A stretch of 64,000 nucleotides of DNA from Otis tarda (Eukaryota; Chordata; Aves; Otidiformes; Otididae): assembly GCA_026413225.1 (NCBI GenBank), contig CM048552.1, positions 162,390,053-162,454,052 on the forward strand, read 5' to 3'. The translations under genes were made by a program, and so were the position numbers. The notes under the pieces were generated by a model that ran no database searches, had not been told where the DNA came from, and saw only the letters and a list, made by a program, of their open reading frames with translations. How positions within the stretch are numbered: position 1 is the stretch's first letter; every line of letters starts with the position of its first letter. Below, one piece after another: positions 51,411 to 64,000 of the stretch.

Positions 51411-53035
51411 CGCAGCAGCGAGAGGCGCGCACGCTTTTTCAAATCTCCCTCATTCCGGCCCCTCCCGCCCCGTGTGCGAGCTCGGGAGGCGCCGCCGCCG
51501 CGGCGGCCGCTGCCATGCGCCCTGCTCCCGCTTCTCCCCCCACCACCCACCCTCCCCCTTCCACCCGCCGCCCACCCACACCCCCTCCACCCGCCGCGCC
51601 CCGGCCACTCACAGCCGCCCGCCAGTACCCCCCGCGCGCCGCCACCGCTGCCTCCCCGCGCTCGCCCCCCGCGCCGGGCGGCCGCCGGCGCCTCACAACA
51701 GGTTTCCTGTCAGCCACACGCGCGCGCGGCAGCGACACTCACCAGCCAGCGGCGGCCGCCGCCGCCACCATCTTCCCTCCTCCCGCGGCCCCCGGCCCGG
51801 CCGAGGAGGGCCCAGCCGAAGGGAACCGCGCCGCTCCCCGGCAGAGCGGACGGGGTTGGAGGGGGGCGCGGGGGGGAAGGGGGTGTTGGAGGGAAGTGGC
51901 GCGAAGGCAGGTCCCGGCAGTGGCCGGGCTCCGTGACCATGTGGGTGAATGAAGGGCGGCGGCTCCCGCCTCAACGTAAATATCCACAAGCCCCGCTCCG
52001 CCCTCATTAGAATAGAAAACAAAGTGCTTCCGAGCGCCGCGCCGCCCAATCGCCGGCCGCGGCCCCCCGCCCCCGCCCGCCGTCGCCTGCTGCGATTCAT
52101 CCACGCACCAGGCATGCACCGAGCCCGGCCTGCTCCGCGCCGCCCGGGGCACCTCCGCCGCAAACTTTGTCTCCGCCGTTCATTGCTGGGGAGGAGAGGA
52201 AGGGGGGGGTGGTGCGGGCCGCGGCGGGTGAGCGCGGTTCCCCCGCGCCCAGGGCTCCCGCTTTGGCGAGGGGGGATGGCGGTGCCGCGCGCATCCTGCC
52301 TGCGCAGGCGGTGGGGAAGGGGAGGGGAGGGCAGCAGCGGGGTGGGGGAGGATGCACATGGTGGCCCCGCGCTCACGGGAGGGCCCTGGGGGGGGGGGGA
52401 ACTGGCCGCAGGGGGCAGGGCTGGGCAGGGCCCGCCCGTCGCCGCCGCCCCGCGAAGTTACGCGCGGTGGGAAAGCGGGGGTGGTGGGGGGCCGCCGCGC
52501 CTGTCCCGCCCACCCCACCCACCCACCCGCGTCCCCGGCCCCACGCGGAGTCGAGGGGGTGGTCACGCGCGTGGCTGCACTTGTCCGAGGGGAGCGCCTG
52601 CTCCTGGAGAGAAAACCCCGATCGCCAGGATGCGAGCGGGAAGGGTGCGCGGCAGCATCCCGAGGCGCCACTTATTTGGCCGGGAGCCCCACCCGCGACT
52701 GGCGCTTCACGCGTGGGGAAACCCACGCGGGGGCTGCGACCGGTGCCGCCCGCCACGGTCCGCAGGCTCCCTCCCTCCCTCCCTTCTCCGCAGCCACCAC
52801 GAACCGCGGCTTCCCGCGGGCGCGGACGGGGACGCGGGGCAGCGTGGTGCCGCGGGAGCGGCGAGAAGTAGCAGGACCTGTGGGATGCTGGTGGAAGGAA
52901 AGCTGCGCAGATTAGGCCGGCGGGGGGGTGTGGGGGGGGTGAAAGTGTGTAAGTGACGTGTGCGAAAAAAAAATCGCTGGGTTTTCCCATGGCCCTGTGT
53001 CATCGCTGCTCTCGCCGCAGTTCTCTGGACTCGGA

Positions 53036-53043
53036 TATAAAAA
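53036..53043 (+). promoter_or_regulatory. TATA box-like element facing away from MIR17HG
   Basis: TATAAAAA lies at the right edge of the large CpG island, preceded by GC-rich DNA and oriented for plus-strand transcription starting near 53070. It could serve a divergent non-coding transcript. In AT-rich DNA such a match may also be chance. Confidence 0.25.
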
Positions 53044-54154
53044 GATAGTTGGAGATCAGCATACTTGTCCGTGGAGTAGCTGCTTGTTTTACAAAGACTT
53101 ACTTAATTCTGTATTTTAAAAGATGAAAATGCCTTTAGTTATTTATATTTTACACAACAGTGATGTTTTATAGATGAACACTTCTACAGTTCCTTACGTT
53201 GCTCTAAATGGAGAAATCGCTTCGCCTTCCGAATAAAAAGACCAGATAAATTGTAGTCTGAATTTGCCATTTCCAAAGCACTTTGAGGTTTTTTTTTTGT
53301 TGTTGTTGTCATGTGCCATTCCAATTATTTCTGCTGGCAGCAGAATATTTGTTTTTATCAATTATTGTAGTTATATAGCAGAAAAAGTGTACCTGTACTC
53401 AGTTGGTCTCGTTTTGTAGTTGTTTGGAATAGGACACTAGTCATTCCTAAGCCTGTAACTCCATTTAATCAAGCTAGAATATTATTTTTTTACCTAGCTT
53501 TGCTGTGTTTGAGCCTTCAGAAAGTAATAAACTAGAGAGTATTTTTTTTTTTTAGCATTTATATGTGATATTGAACATCACAGAAGTTGACTCCGGGGTT
53601 TTTTTCATCCACACCCTTTAGTTTGGGGACTTTTTAGGTTAAGTACGTATTTACTGATATATACAAAAATTTGTCTTACAATACTGTGGTTGATAAAGGA
53701 CCATTTCAGCTGAAAACCTTAGCTGCTTTTTAAAACCACAGTAATACAAATGTAGTTGGTTTTGTATTGTATTTTAGTAATATTTAAGTTGTTCAGCTGA
53801 GGCTCCTTTCCCACTCCTTAACCCTCTTCACCACTACCAGCCCCATTTATTTCTTTTTCTTTTTTTCCTTCTTTTTTTAAATTTTTTTTTCCTGTTCTTC
53901 TATAACTTTTGAGGAAAAAGCCAACAAAAGGTGGTCAATAAAATGCAAATATAAGCATATTCTTGTTCCTAATGCTTTGGATGAATTCCAGGCCTTATCA
54001 AAGTTGGTGGCAATAGTCCCACTGATCAAGCAGGTAAGATTTCAACCTTTGTCTTATATTCAAAGATTCCAGATTGCTTTCGCAAAGCTGAGCGAGTGTC
54101 ACATCTCCTCAGAATCTTGAATAAATGAAGTGATATAGGGAAAGTAACGTCATA

Positions 54155-54348
54155 TTATTGAGGGTGGTGGAACACTGGAACAGGTTGCCCAGAGAGGTGG
54201 TTGATGCCCCATCCCTGGAAACATTCAAGGCCAGGTTGGATGGGGCTCTGAGCAATCTGATCTGGTTGGAGATGTCCCTGCTCCTTGCAGGGGGGTTGGA
54301 CTGGATGGCCTTTGAAGGTCCCCTCCAACCCAAACCGTTTTATGATTA
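54155..54348 (+). mobile_element. CR1 LINE 3' end fragment
   Basis: The plus strand encodes the familiar CR1 C-terminal words VEHWNRLPREVVDAPS and 'FKARLDG'. It continues with 'CCTGCTCCTTGCAGGGGGGTTGGACTGGATGGCCTT...AGGTCCCCTCCAACCC', and ends GTTTTATGATTATA. This is the final approximately 190 bp of a 5'-truncated copy. It is less diverged than the other CR1 fragments here, so it probably inserted more recently. Confidence 0.95.
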
Positions 54349-57300
54349 TACCAAACTGTCTACTGGCTGAAAAGAACCAACAAAACCATAAATGAGAAGG
54401 AATACAAGACTAATTTATTTTTTTGCAGGGACTTTATTAATTTGCAACAGAGGGGGTATGCTGAATTCAGGACCTAGATGTCTGTTTTCCTGTCATCACA
54501 CCTAGAAGCAGCATGCCATTGATGAGGAAAATTAAATATTATTTCACTGATCCAAATGGTTATGCCCATGGGATCCCAACCTGGTTCCCACTGAAAGCAG
54601 TGGAATAGTCTTCATGAAGCCGCTGGGCACACAGGTTGTCCTCAAGCACGCATCACTGTTTTGTGTTTCCTAGCTCTATTGTATTTCTCCTACTTATAAT
54701 TTTATCTGAATGTAGCTTTGGAGGAGAATCCTAAGAGGAAAACTGACATAGCTATGAATTCCCTTAAAGTAGAAATTTGTTAAACAGTAAATTCTGTTCC
54801 ATATCTTGCAGAAAATACTCAGAAATTAAGGCTGTAAGGTCACTCTTCTTTAAAGTGTACTAACTCATCTGTTTGTCCTTTACGGAGTGCTGCCCATCTT
54901 ATTTCTCTTTACTACAGTAGCTGAGCACATCGCATTTATCATCTACCTTCACAGCACAACATGACATGACAATTACCATTCCCACGTAACAAATGAAGAA
55001 TCTGACATGGTAAGGAACAGAAGTTAGCTCTTTCAAAGCCAAGGCTGACACCTAACTAAGGCCAGTTTTCTCTTTTTCAATCAATATAAAGAATATAGAA
55101 TAAATCGGTATTCTTTATACATCACTCACAATCACAGGTAATGTGTATATTATGCAATACACAATACTAAGGAATCTTTGGAAATAGCTAATTTAGCAAG
55201 CTGCCCCTAAAAAGAAAAGAAAAAAAAATATCTGAAGTAAAACTCAGGCTTTTATAAGTTTGTTAAACAAACATAATTATCTAACGAGATACACAGTAGT
55301 GATGCCAGCTCCTTGTCCATTTGCAATTCCTAAACCAGAGAGTGAGGGTTACTAAAAAAAAAAGAATTTGCAACATTCTTTTTGGCGATTTCAGGGTCAT
55401 TTGTTTCTAAAAATGTCACTGAACTGGGTAGTAACAGACAAAAAGAAAGGTGCTCTAGTTTGGTATTTTACTCCCAATTTTAAAAAAATCTCTTTTTTTT
55501 TTCCTAATTTTTGTTATTATTTCAAAATTTCACAGACTGTTTATCTGTAGCAGAGGTGACAGATTTAGTAGATTTCACTCAGAAAAAAAAGAAAACAGGA
55601 TGAAAAATCCTCCAAATGCCTTTTTATATTTACCGATCACTGCTAATGCATGAGCCAGTTAAAATTAAAAAAAAAAATGAACTTGTCTAAAGTAAAACAT
55701 TTCAGAATTACTGATTTTTTTTTTCAGAGCTAATTCTTACTATTCTACTTACAGTTTCAAGAACATGAAATAAAATAGACAAAACAAGAATGGTGTAAAG
55801 AGGCTTCTTTGGTTTTAAGATTAAAATATATTTTCCAGTCATACCATGTTTTTAGACTCAATTCCCACACATTTTATCATATTCAAGTGCACATGAATCA
55901 TAATTTCAAGTATTTATATGTAGGAGGCATGTACTCTGTAGGGAGGTGAGTTATAACAAGATCTAGGAGTCCTCAGTCACAGGCAGTTAAACATCTATAT
56001 CTGATTATTATTCTTGGGAGTTTAGCACTGTTATCATTCAACCATTAATTTTATTTCCCGGTGTTTATGGTGTTATCCTATCCGGAGATCAGTGTTTGCA
56101 CAGACCCTGCCTATTCATTTCACTTGTAAAAGTGTTCCCCTTTATATGGTAGCTTCATCTGAGGTATAGGAGTCTCTAATTTGTGGATATATTTCAGCAT
56201 CTGCAGAGAGATGGAATTTTAACAGCTGAAGCAACATGGAAAGAAGGAACGTTAGTAACTGGAGAGAGTTGCATTTGCAGCAGCGTTTCCTTTACTTCTG
56301 TCCAGCAAGATCTGCACGCTCTGAGGCTGGAGTGGCAGGGTGCAGGCAGAAGGGCTCTTGCCCCCCTCTCTCTCAAGCTGTCCAAAAGCATCTGCTTCTG
56401 TGATTTTTATGGAGCCAGGTTTTGCTGTAAGGTGTGCCTTAGGTTTCTTGAGAATGCTAGCAAGACACTGGAAATACTCCTCCTCATTAGCATGTGGGGC
56501 TATTCTGAAATAATTTGGAGAGATGCTACTCTCAGCGCCATCCAGACTCAGCTATAGGAAGCAAACATGTTGCTGGAAAAAGGAGGACTGAAGATAAACT
56601 GCTTCACTTTTGACTCTTATGTCCTCTGTCTCACAATTTAACTTCTTTGGCTGTTGAAACTCTCACTGCTTACTGTTTCGAGCCGTTCATTGCCTTTCCT
56701 CTTCTCAGTTCCTAAGTATTTTGCCTGTGCTTTCTGAAATATGCAGTCTAGAGGGAGGTAGTATGAAAAGCACTGAACAGCTGGAAAATAGGAGGAGCCA
56801 CAGGATTTATTTCTGAGCAAATCAGATTTAAAAACACAAGGGGGAAAAAAACCCACAGGTGTAAGAGTGGTTTTTCAAAAGAAGGCATATGGAAAGTAAG
56901 ATAAAGATGCTCAAGAAGAGACTCTGAAAAAAGGGGAAAGAAAAACCCAAGAGCGACAGGGACAGGTTCTCTCCAGGATGAAGTTGTGCTCTGACACTGT
57001 TCTTACAAATGTCCAAGAAATCTGTTCATACTTCAGCATTTCTAGGTACTGGTAGATGTAATTCTTCCCTTCTGTTCCCTTTGTATCCATGCAAAAAGCA
57101 TGTACCTTTTTTTCTTCTTCTTCTTTGTGAATGTTCAAAATGACTGAGAGCATGGTTTCAAGCCTCACAGTGCTTTATTGATGCTAAATAAAAGAACATG
57201 CCAGGAGAGAGAAAGCAAAATAGCTCTTGTACCCTTCCCCAAAATCCCCCCTCCACACTCCATGGGATGGCTCTTCCACTCGTGTGTAGGAATGAATGCT

Positions 57301-59299
57301 GGTGCATTGATGCATGTAATTATGTGATGTACCTTCACAGATGTGCAAGAACAATAGATGCGGTTACCGAGACATGGTTACCTTTGAGGGATTCCTCTTC
57401 CTGGGTTAGCTAACCCAAATGCTTCATACAGCTACGCATCTCCTGGATTAATTAGAGGATGAAGATGAGCAATGGAAAATGAAAAATGGAAAAGGATGAA
57501 AACAGTAGATGGAAGGACTGGGACAATACATGTACTGGAGGGATTTGGGAATATGATGATTAATAGACTGAGGGAAAGAGAGAGAATTCATGTGGAAGAG
57601 TGAATTATTGTGTGATGAAGAGAAGATTATGAGTGGTGAAAAAACGGGATTTGAGAGACTTCATATGTTCATGTGAGAGCAGTAGCTGAATACCAAGGCA
57701 CAATGGGCCCTTTTGAATGTTACAGTAACACCTGTAGATAGTATTATAGGTATTCTTCAGAATAATATCTATAAATTTTTGACATTTGTATTTAAGAATT
57801 TTACATCCCTGACTGTCCCCTGAATCTGCAGGACTAATGTTAAATTGTACTTTAGGTCTTCTGAGATTCCTGCTCTGTTGGTGGCCTTTGACCCTGAAGT
57901 CAGTCAATGAGTAAAGCACCACCATGTCACCAGGACCAAACTAATGCCTCATAGGAGCCGTTGCTAATGTTTTTTGAAGCATTTGGCAACTTTGTTGACC
58001 AGACATAACCCTGCTGTCCTACCAGAGGCCCAAATATTTGGACTGCACAATGGACTGAGATGACTTGAGAAACATCTGTTCATGGATGATGTACAGTAAT
58101 AAATGTTACACTTGCATTTACTGCCTGCACCTCTACAGGCAATGACTGTTACACACGTAACGTATCCTTTGGCAGCCCCTTCTTAGGGGTGCATCTGGAG
58201 CTGGGTAGACCTAGGGTGTCCTCATTCCAAGGGAGAATGAAGGCTCTTCGAGCTGCATGCTCTCCATCATGTCATCCCCTGCCCTTATTTTACACTTCTG
58301 CAAGCTCTCAGTCCTTCTTGTCCTCTCCAGTGCCATCCTCAGCTCCTACAAAGCCCTGTGATGCAACCGTCCCTTCTTCTGAGATGAGGAACCGTGAGAA
58401 GGACATGGATGGAAAGGATAAACATAGAACTGTATTTTCTTCTAATTTTAAATAATTTTAAGACATTAGTCAAGGTAGGAACAAACTTCAGGTATTTATT
58501 TCCTCCCCTTGTAATGTAGTTTTAGCTCAACCATCTTTATCTATCACAGCATTATACAGTAATTTCATTCTTTTCAACATCACCTGGGCAGCTGGGCTTG
58601 CTGAGTGCAGACTTTTGAAAGGCACTCTCTCTTGTTATTGAGAAAAGTTGCTCAGTCAATTCAAGTGGTTGGCTATTCATATGTATATGTTGAAGACCAC
58701 AGCATGCTTAAAATACTCTACTAAAATAAACATATGTATGGATGCATGTATACAATAATAAAAAATGGTAGTGATGCCATAAAGCATTCAGCTTGCCCTA
58801 GTCTACTGTAGAGTATTTGGCCAAGATCTCTCCATAGCTTTGTGTCAGTGAGACTAATGGTTCTTGGTGAGATCAGTGTGCATGTAAGTGAATGTCCTTT
58901 GTCAGGTCCACAACTTGTGAGAATTTATGACTGTTGCAAGCTGGGTTGAATACACTGGTTCCAGAAAAGAAGGATGATAGGACCTTTCATAAGAGGAAAT
59001 TCTTCTGAATTGCTTAATTCCCATTTTATATGGCTTGATACATTGAACTCAAAATATTTTCGTTATTCTAATGGCCATTTTCACTGGATGTTACTAACAA
59101 CAAGTTGTCTGTATCAGTCAGTTCATCTGACTTGAGTTGAGGAGTGCTCTGTTGCTCGGAAGGTATTCTTGACTAGCTCACAACTAACCCCTCACTAAGT
59201 GTAGAGTAGATAACTTTTTGCGTAGTTCTATGGCTTATTCCTTGCATCCTCTTCTTTCCTCCTACTCAAAGTGGTAGGGAAACCACTGAGAGTGGTTTA

Positions 59300-59500
59300 G
59301 AAGTGAGATACTGGACTAGATGCTGTCACTGTGCTGATGACACACAACTCACCATTCCCCATGTCTCCTTTTCTATGACTCATATTGCTTCAGTAGAAAA
59401 GATAATTCAATGTCTGCCAGAGATGGAGGCTTGGACAAGAGTTGTCTGGTCAGCTAACATTGCAGTACCAGAGGAAGGGAAAAAGAGAAAAAATGGTTCT
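59300..59500 (+). mobile_element. Ancient LINE (L2/L3/CR1-like) reverse-transcriptase fragment
   Basis: The plus strand reads CHCADDTQLTIPHVSFS, which contains the A-D-D-T-Q-L catalytic box of CR1/L2/L3-type reverse transcriptases. 'IIQCLPEMEAWTR' follows, matching the usual 'CL..I..W' helix in position. The family normally has Y before ADDTQL, and here it is C. No other part of the element is readable and the frame is short, so this is an old fossil. It is distinct from the avian CR1 tails nearby, whose box is FADDTKLG. Confidence 0.6.
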
Positions 59501-61838
59501 CTGTCAGCATCTTTCATCAATGACTTTGACCACCGTTTGTGACACATATTTCAGACATGCAGTCTGCTTGTGCAGGTAGGTATGCATCAGAAGCAAATAA
59601 AGACATATTTTCAACTACATTTGGGCAAATTCTGTCACCTTTTTGTCAGCAAACCCTTCTCCACTTGTGCACATTGCTATTGTATTTCAGTTTTTTTTTT
59701 GCAGTACAGTCTGCACTCCGAAGCTGGTCCAGATTCTTTCATGAGCAGTGCTTCATCTTAACTGAATATAGTATGTGTTCAAGAGCTGTGCCAAATTGTA
59801 GCATGGAACTTCAAATATTGAACTACAGCAAAACAAATGTCACGTTCCGCAAGCTTTCAAATACTACAAGTCACTTTCACGGCCTTTACATATGGTGTTT
59901 ATTAGCAGAGTAAATTTGAAAAAAAATTTAATCTGGATCTTATTGTTTTTTCAGAACAAAATAAGTCTACATTTTTTTTTAATCTCATATATTTATCTAG
60001 GAATAGCTAAGTATAGGAACAATTATAAATATGAATTTATATATTATTCACTGAGTGAATGAAAATACAGATATAATAATACCACAACCAAATGCTGTTT
60101 TGAAGGATTCAACAAATATTATTTGAAAATTAAAAATTCAGAAATCACAGTTTCCATATTCAGAAGACAGGTATCTTTTTGTTAAATACTATAATAGGAT
60201 TTATTTAATTTTAAAAATAATTTTGTTTATTCAAATGTACTGCTAACTGTTTTGCTGTAAGAGACTCCTTCAAATTTTATGACAAATAATATATTTTTAA
60301 TGTAGACTTAAAATTTTGCTTTTTAATATGTCTTCAAAGACAATGAGGAAAGCCCACAGTTTGTTTTAGTGGAAGAAAGCAAAACTCTGCTTATCCTTAG
60401 GGAGTTCTTCTTGTTACAATAGGATTGAATTTGACCAAGTTATTCATAGTGTGAAGTGTGACTGTAGAAATAGACTAATTATTCAGTGAATCTGCTCCTT
60501 GCATATAATCTTGTCATATCTACTTTATTGATTAACAAGATCTGTTTGAGATCATCCTTATTTGTTAAACCTGAAGAAAAAAATGAGTGTTCATGAGAGA
60601 TTGTGGTATATTTTTCATCATCAACAGAGCTGTTAAATGAGTTTAATTTGTAAAAACTGCTTACTTCTTTAGAGACACAAACCAACAGTGTAGTGTCATA
60701 TATTTCAACATTCAGAAGCCACTACCTTAATATTAAATAAAAGAAAAAAAAAAAACCCAAACTTTTATACAACCAATTACATTTGCTATCTTCATCTTTT
60801 TATTTAGGAAAATTTAACTCCATACATTTCAAGTGAATTTCCTTAAATGAAAGAAAGCACATGAATAAAATTAGAGACCTGCACAACAATGTCTGATAAC
60901 TGTTAATATCTTAACTGGCAACTTAAAAACTGAAGCCAATAATGATGAATTGTCAGTATTATACATGCGTGCAAGTAAAAAGAAAAATCGACCAGCTTTG
61001 AAAATAAATGAGCTGTTGCAGTTTCAGTTGGTTCGGTCACTTTACAATTAAAAAAAATCTGACAATAGTGTTAAGTTCAATAAGTAGACTATGATCACTC
61101 AGAATTATTAAAATGAAAAAAAACTATAGATATTAGACAGTGAATAAATCTGGCATCTTTCTTTTTGTCATGGAATGATACACTAAAATTAAAAATGTCC
61201 TAAATAATTTGTCTGATGTGTCAAATCATTTGAAATACTATAGCCTAACATTATGATTTAAATGGAACAAATGCAGAGGTAAAACTGTAATTTTTATGAA
61301 GAGAAAAAAATAAAAATACATAATCTTTCTCTAAGAAATTATTGTAGTTACTAAGACATATAACAGTTATGACTGTTAGATACACTTTCTAAAAAATGTT
61401 TTGTAGAATTGCAAGTTAATTAAGCTTAGTCGTGTTCCTTTTGGAGCAGTGGTAAAGTTATTTTTGACCTATTTTCCTACATGAGCAAACAATATTTTAT
61501 TCTATATTTTCAGCTCTGATCAAATGCTAATTGTCAAAAAATATCCTGGCCTCTTTATTTTTTTTTTCCTTTTAAACCATGAATCAAGATGAGCAAATCT
61601 TGTTTGATCTTGTAAGATAAAAAGTGTTTAATGAAAACATTTTAAAGAAAAGTCTCAAATATATACTTTCTCTACTTATCCTCAAAATATTTTCTCATTT
61701 TGTTTTATTCCGTCATCTTCTCTCCTTCCATCTGCATCACACTATCTAGGTTTTTCTCTCAAAAAGAGTTTTCAGCCCTATAATTAACCCAAGCATAATG
61801 AACATGCTAATACTGTTTCTGGTACACAAGCTAAGCTC

Positions 61839-61860
61839 ACTACTACTACTACTACTACTA
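61839..61860. repeat. (ACT)n microsatellite
   Basis: About seven uninterrupted ACT units. Confidence 0.9.
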
Positions 61861-64000
61861 AACTACTTTAGGTATCGCAACATCACACTGCATCGTGGTA
61901 CCCTGTGGACACACTTGCAAAGTGCATTTTTTTTTTTTTTTCTAAAAGTGCTGAGGACCAGTAACTTGCAAGATGCTAAGCGCCCTGCTCCTGATTGCTC
62001 ACATTGGAGTGTAAATACACTCATTGCCTCTCTGTGTGCCCAAATAAGAACAAATCAGAAATCTGAGCACAACGTTGTGACCATGGCATCTTACTTCATT
62101 ATTACAAAGTTCAGAAATGTACTTAGAATATTTATCATATAACTTACCATCAGCACACTGATATGATCAGCAGTCTGGAAGACTGAAAATGATGTTTTGA
62201 TGTAATGTCAAAATGAAAAATATACAAATTTATTTTCAAAATGCACATATGCATACACTATTGATAAAATATTGATGACAAGAAATCTGCAGTGTTAATT
62301 GTGGTTAGAAAGCAGAATATTTCTTTAGAGATTATCTCATTTTTCTCTGATGAATGCAGCATCGAAAATTATCCATACCTTTTATTTCAGCTTTGATCAG
62401 TTACAACAGTCAGCTTCCTCCAGTAAGTTTATCTGGTGAGTAGACAAGTGCTATTAACAGCTTAAAAGTAATCAGAACTTAAACGCCTGCATTTTGTATA
62501 GGATGAACTGGATACGTTTGGGTTTTGAAATGTACCTATGCCGTTGTGGTAGCTGCAAAAAGGTTTACTTTTTATCACAACGAGGAAGTTTTTTACAACC
62601 TCTGAACCAAGAACTTCACGCTCAAACTCTTACGAATAAGAAGCATAAGCAGTATGAAATAATGACTTTGTACAATATGTACAAATGATCCTTTTTTGTT
62701 TTCAGTTTGTAATCTAAACAATTTTAAGATACTACTTTACTGAAAAAAGTTGCACTACCCTATCTTTTCCCACAGCACAGTATCTAAGAAAAATATTTAA
62801 TGTAATATTGACTCTTTTCAATAGCATTTTCTGGCCAGTAACTACGGGACAGATTTATCAATAGCGTAATAGACTTTTGACACCTTATGGTAGCTAGCAA
62901 CTTGATCCAACAAATGCAAGACTTGACGATAAAACCAAATTCCCTGCAGAATGTTGAAAAGGGTGTAGCCAAATGATATTGACAATATAAAGTGAATTAA
63001 ACCCAAGTCCTTATGCTCTATCCAACTGAGAAATCAACTTCAGAGACAACAGAAGAGAATAAGATTGTTTTAGATGTAATCACAATAACAAGGAGAACTA
63101 GAGAGAACAATGGGAGATATGTGAGGATGTTTAACTATACTTTCAAAGGATACAAAGACATTCAGTTAGTTCGTCTTTAATACTTTTGTCTTTATTCTGA
63201 TGCAGAAGATGGTGGTTAATGTGAGATATGAGTTCTCCCATTCCTTTCCATATGTTCCTAGAACAAAAATAGTTTCCTCTCTTCATATGGATTTCTCCAA
63301 ATAAGGAGTGAAGAAACTGTAAATTATCTTCTCATTACTACAGAACAAATGCATACTTCCAATATGCTGATTTGAGGGGAGAGAAGGAATGAGGAGACAG
63401 CTCTTTGGAAAACTCTCTTGAAATCTGTCCTCTAGAAATTTCTCACTTAATTACAGATTAAAAAAAAAAAAAAACAAACAGCATAGCATTTCATTATTTG
63501 TCTTTGTACATATGAAAGCCAAAAAAAAAAAAAAACACAACAAAAAACCAAACACCAAAAAACCCAGCCCAAAACTTCTGACCTCAGCAGAAGGACAATA
63601 AATTAATTAAAATGGACTTTCCAATGAGTTTCATTAAATTTGTAAATCCTTGATTCTTGTTAGAATGTGGCAAAACAATGAGATAGGATGATCCTATCAA
63701 AAATCCCACACTATGGGACAACATAACTAAAACAGCTGAGGTGACCAGATAGGACACCAAGATGAGAGCGTTAGGCCAGAACTGAGCTACACAGTCTGTT
63801 GTGAAGAGATCCACAACAGAAAGCAATGTAGTTTTCTTGGTGTGTGCTGTTATCCAGATCTGTGGATCTCAAGAAATGATCTTTGGGAATGGCAGAAGAA
63901 ATCATGTGTTTCGATGATTTCTTCAGCGCCGCTTATACTTTAATGTACAGGAAATACATCTGTTACAAGATGTAACAACACTTGTCAGCTATTGAAGGCA

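Larger units (their letters stand above)
47856..51411 (-). ncRNA. MIR17HG: MIR17HG primary transcript (approximate extent)
   Basis: This is the host of the miR-17-92 polycistron, transcribed on the minus strand by RNA polymerase II from the CpG island at about 49990-52940. The sequence shows a strong donor (GCG|GTGAGT, exon end 51411), further donor-like sites (exon ends 51743 and 50284), and an 88-nt exon-like segment at 49862-49949. The six-hairpin cluster follows. In mammals the miRNAs are processed from an intron or from the unspliced form. The outer limits here are placeholders. The 5' end is set at the best first-exon donor and the 3' end at the last hairpin, so the real RNA extends further both ways. 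Known regulators in mammals are MYC and E2F proteins. A CACGTG at 50291 and TTTGGCG at 52262 in the island fit this but do not prove it. Confidence 0.7.
49990..52940 (-). promoter_or_regulatory. MIR17HG: Large CpG island, MIR17HG promoter region
   Basis: Nearly 3 kb of extremely GC- and CpG-rich DNA lies directly upstream of the miR-17-92 cluster, as in mammals. Visible promoter-type motifs include many GGGCGG/CCCGCC boxes, CCAAT at 52046-52050, an NRF1-like palindrome GCCTGCGCAGGC at 52298-52309, YY1-like CACCATCTT (about 51767-51775) and AACATGGCG (about 50634-50642), TTTGGCG (E2F-like, 52262-52268) and CACGTG (50291-50296). The transcription start cannot be read from sequence. The very long open frames here (up to 457 codons) on both strands are compositional and overlap each other. 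Confidence 0.85.
53000..64000. other. Gene-poor region upstream of MIR17HG
   Basis: Eleven kilobases of AT-rich sequence with a CR1 tail (54155-54348), an ancient LINE reverse-transcriptase fragment (about 59300-59500), an ACT microsatellite (61839-61860) and several A/T runs. I find no convincing coding exon, structural RNA or CpG island. Mammals also have a large gene-poor interval upstream of this locus. Confidence 0.75.

Noticed and set aside
50280-52956. Very long open frames in the large CpG island (376, 457, 359 and 335 codons, both strands)
   Set aside because: They overlap one another on both strands, are dominated by Pro/Arg/Gly/Ala, have no domain, and arise because stop codons are rare in GC-rich DNA.
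56183-56557. 124-codon plus-strand frame
   Set aside because: No recognisable motif and no CpG island or splice context. Treated as a chance frame.
1-64000. CRISPR arrays, operons, phage or prokaryotic defence systems
   Set aside because: The sequence is eukaryotic, with introns, LINEs and LTRs. No spaced direct repeats or dense gene arrangement is present.

Overview
The window is vertebrate nuclear DNA, most likely from a bird. It has CR1 LINE fragments of the avian type, solo LTRs of a style common in bird genomes, small intergenic distances, and AT-rich non-coding sequence broken by sharp CpG islands. No bacterial, phage or organelle features are visible. Most open frames are chance frames in introns, intergenic DNA or CpG islands.

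Two loci are recognisable, both on the minus strand. The first is the 5' end of glypican-5 (GPC5). Exon 1 (start codon at 25119, donor after 24951) lies in a CpG-island promoter, and exon 2 (5284 to 5123) lies 19.7 kb downstream. The later exons lie beyond position 1. The second is the complete miR-17-92 oncomiR cluster at 48655 to 47856. All six hairpins are present in the canonical order mir-17, mir-18a, mir-19a, mir-20a, mir-19b-1, mir-92a-1 within 800 bp. It is preceded by a large (about 3 kb) CpG island at roughly 49990 to 52940, the expected promoter of the host transcript MIR17HG. The order MIR17HG then GPC5 on one strand matches human 13q31.3, with only about 23 kb between the cluster and the GPC5 start codon.

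Layout. 1-5122 is GPC5 intron 2. 5123-5284 is exon 2. 5285-24950 is intron 1, with an old 1.1 kb LTR, a CR1 tail and a second LTR-like block. 24500-25400 is the GPC5 CpG island with exon 1. 25400-47855 is intergenic or MIR17HG 3' sequence, with a small CpG island near 28.6 kb, a broken CR1 reverse-transcriptase fragment and a solo LTR flanked by a 5-bp target duplication. 47856-48655 is the miRNA cluster. 49862-49949 is a candidate host-gene exon. 49990-52940 is the MIR17HG CpG island. 53000-64000 is gene-poor upstream sequence with a CR1 tail and an ancient LINE reverse-transcriptase fragment.

GPC5 encodes a GPI-anchored heparan-sulphate proteoglycan core. The miRNAs cover four seed families that repress cell-cycle, apoptosis and PTEN-pathway mRNAs. 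The two loci are neighbours but are not known to form one transcription unit. Items for a second look are the spliced-looking 88-nt exon with an open frame, passenger-strand substitutions in mir-20a and mir-92a-1, the small orphan CpG island, and a TATA box facing away from MIR17HG.
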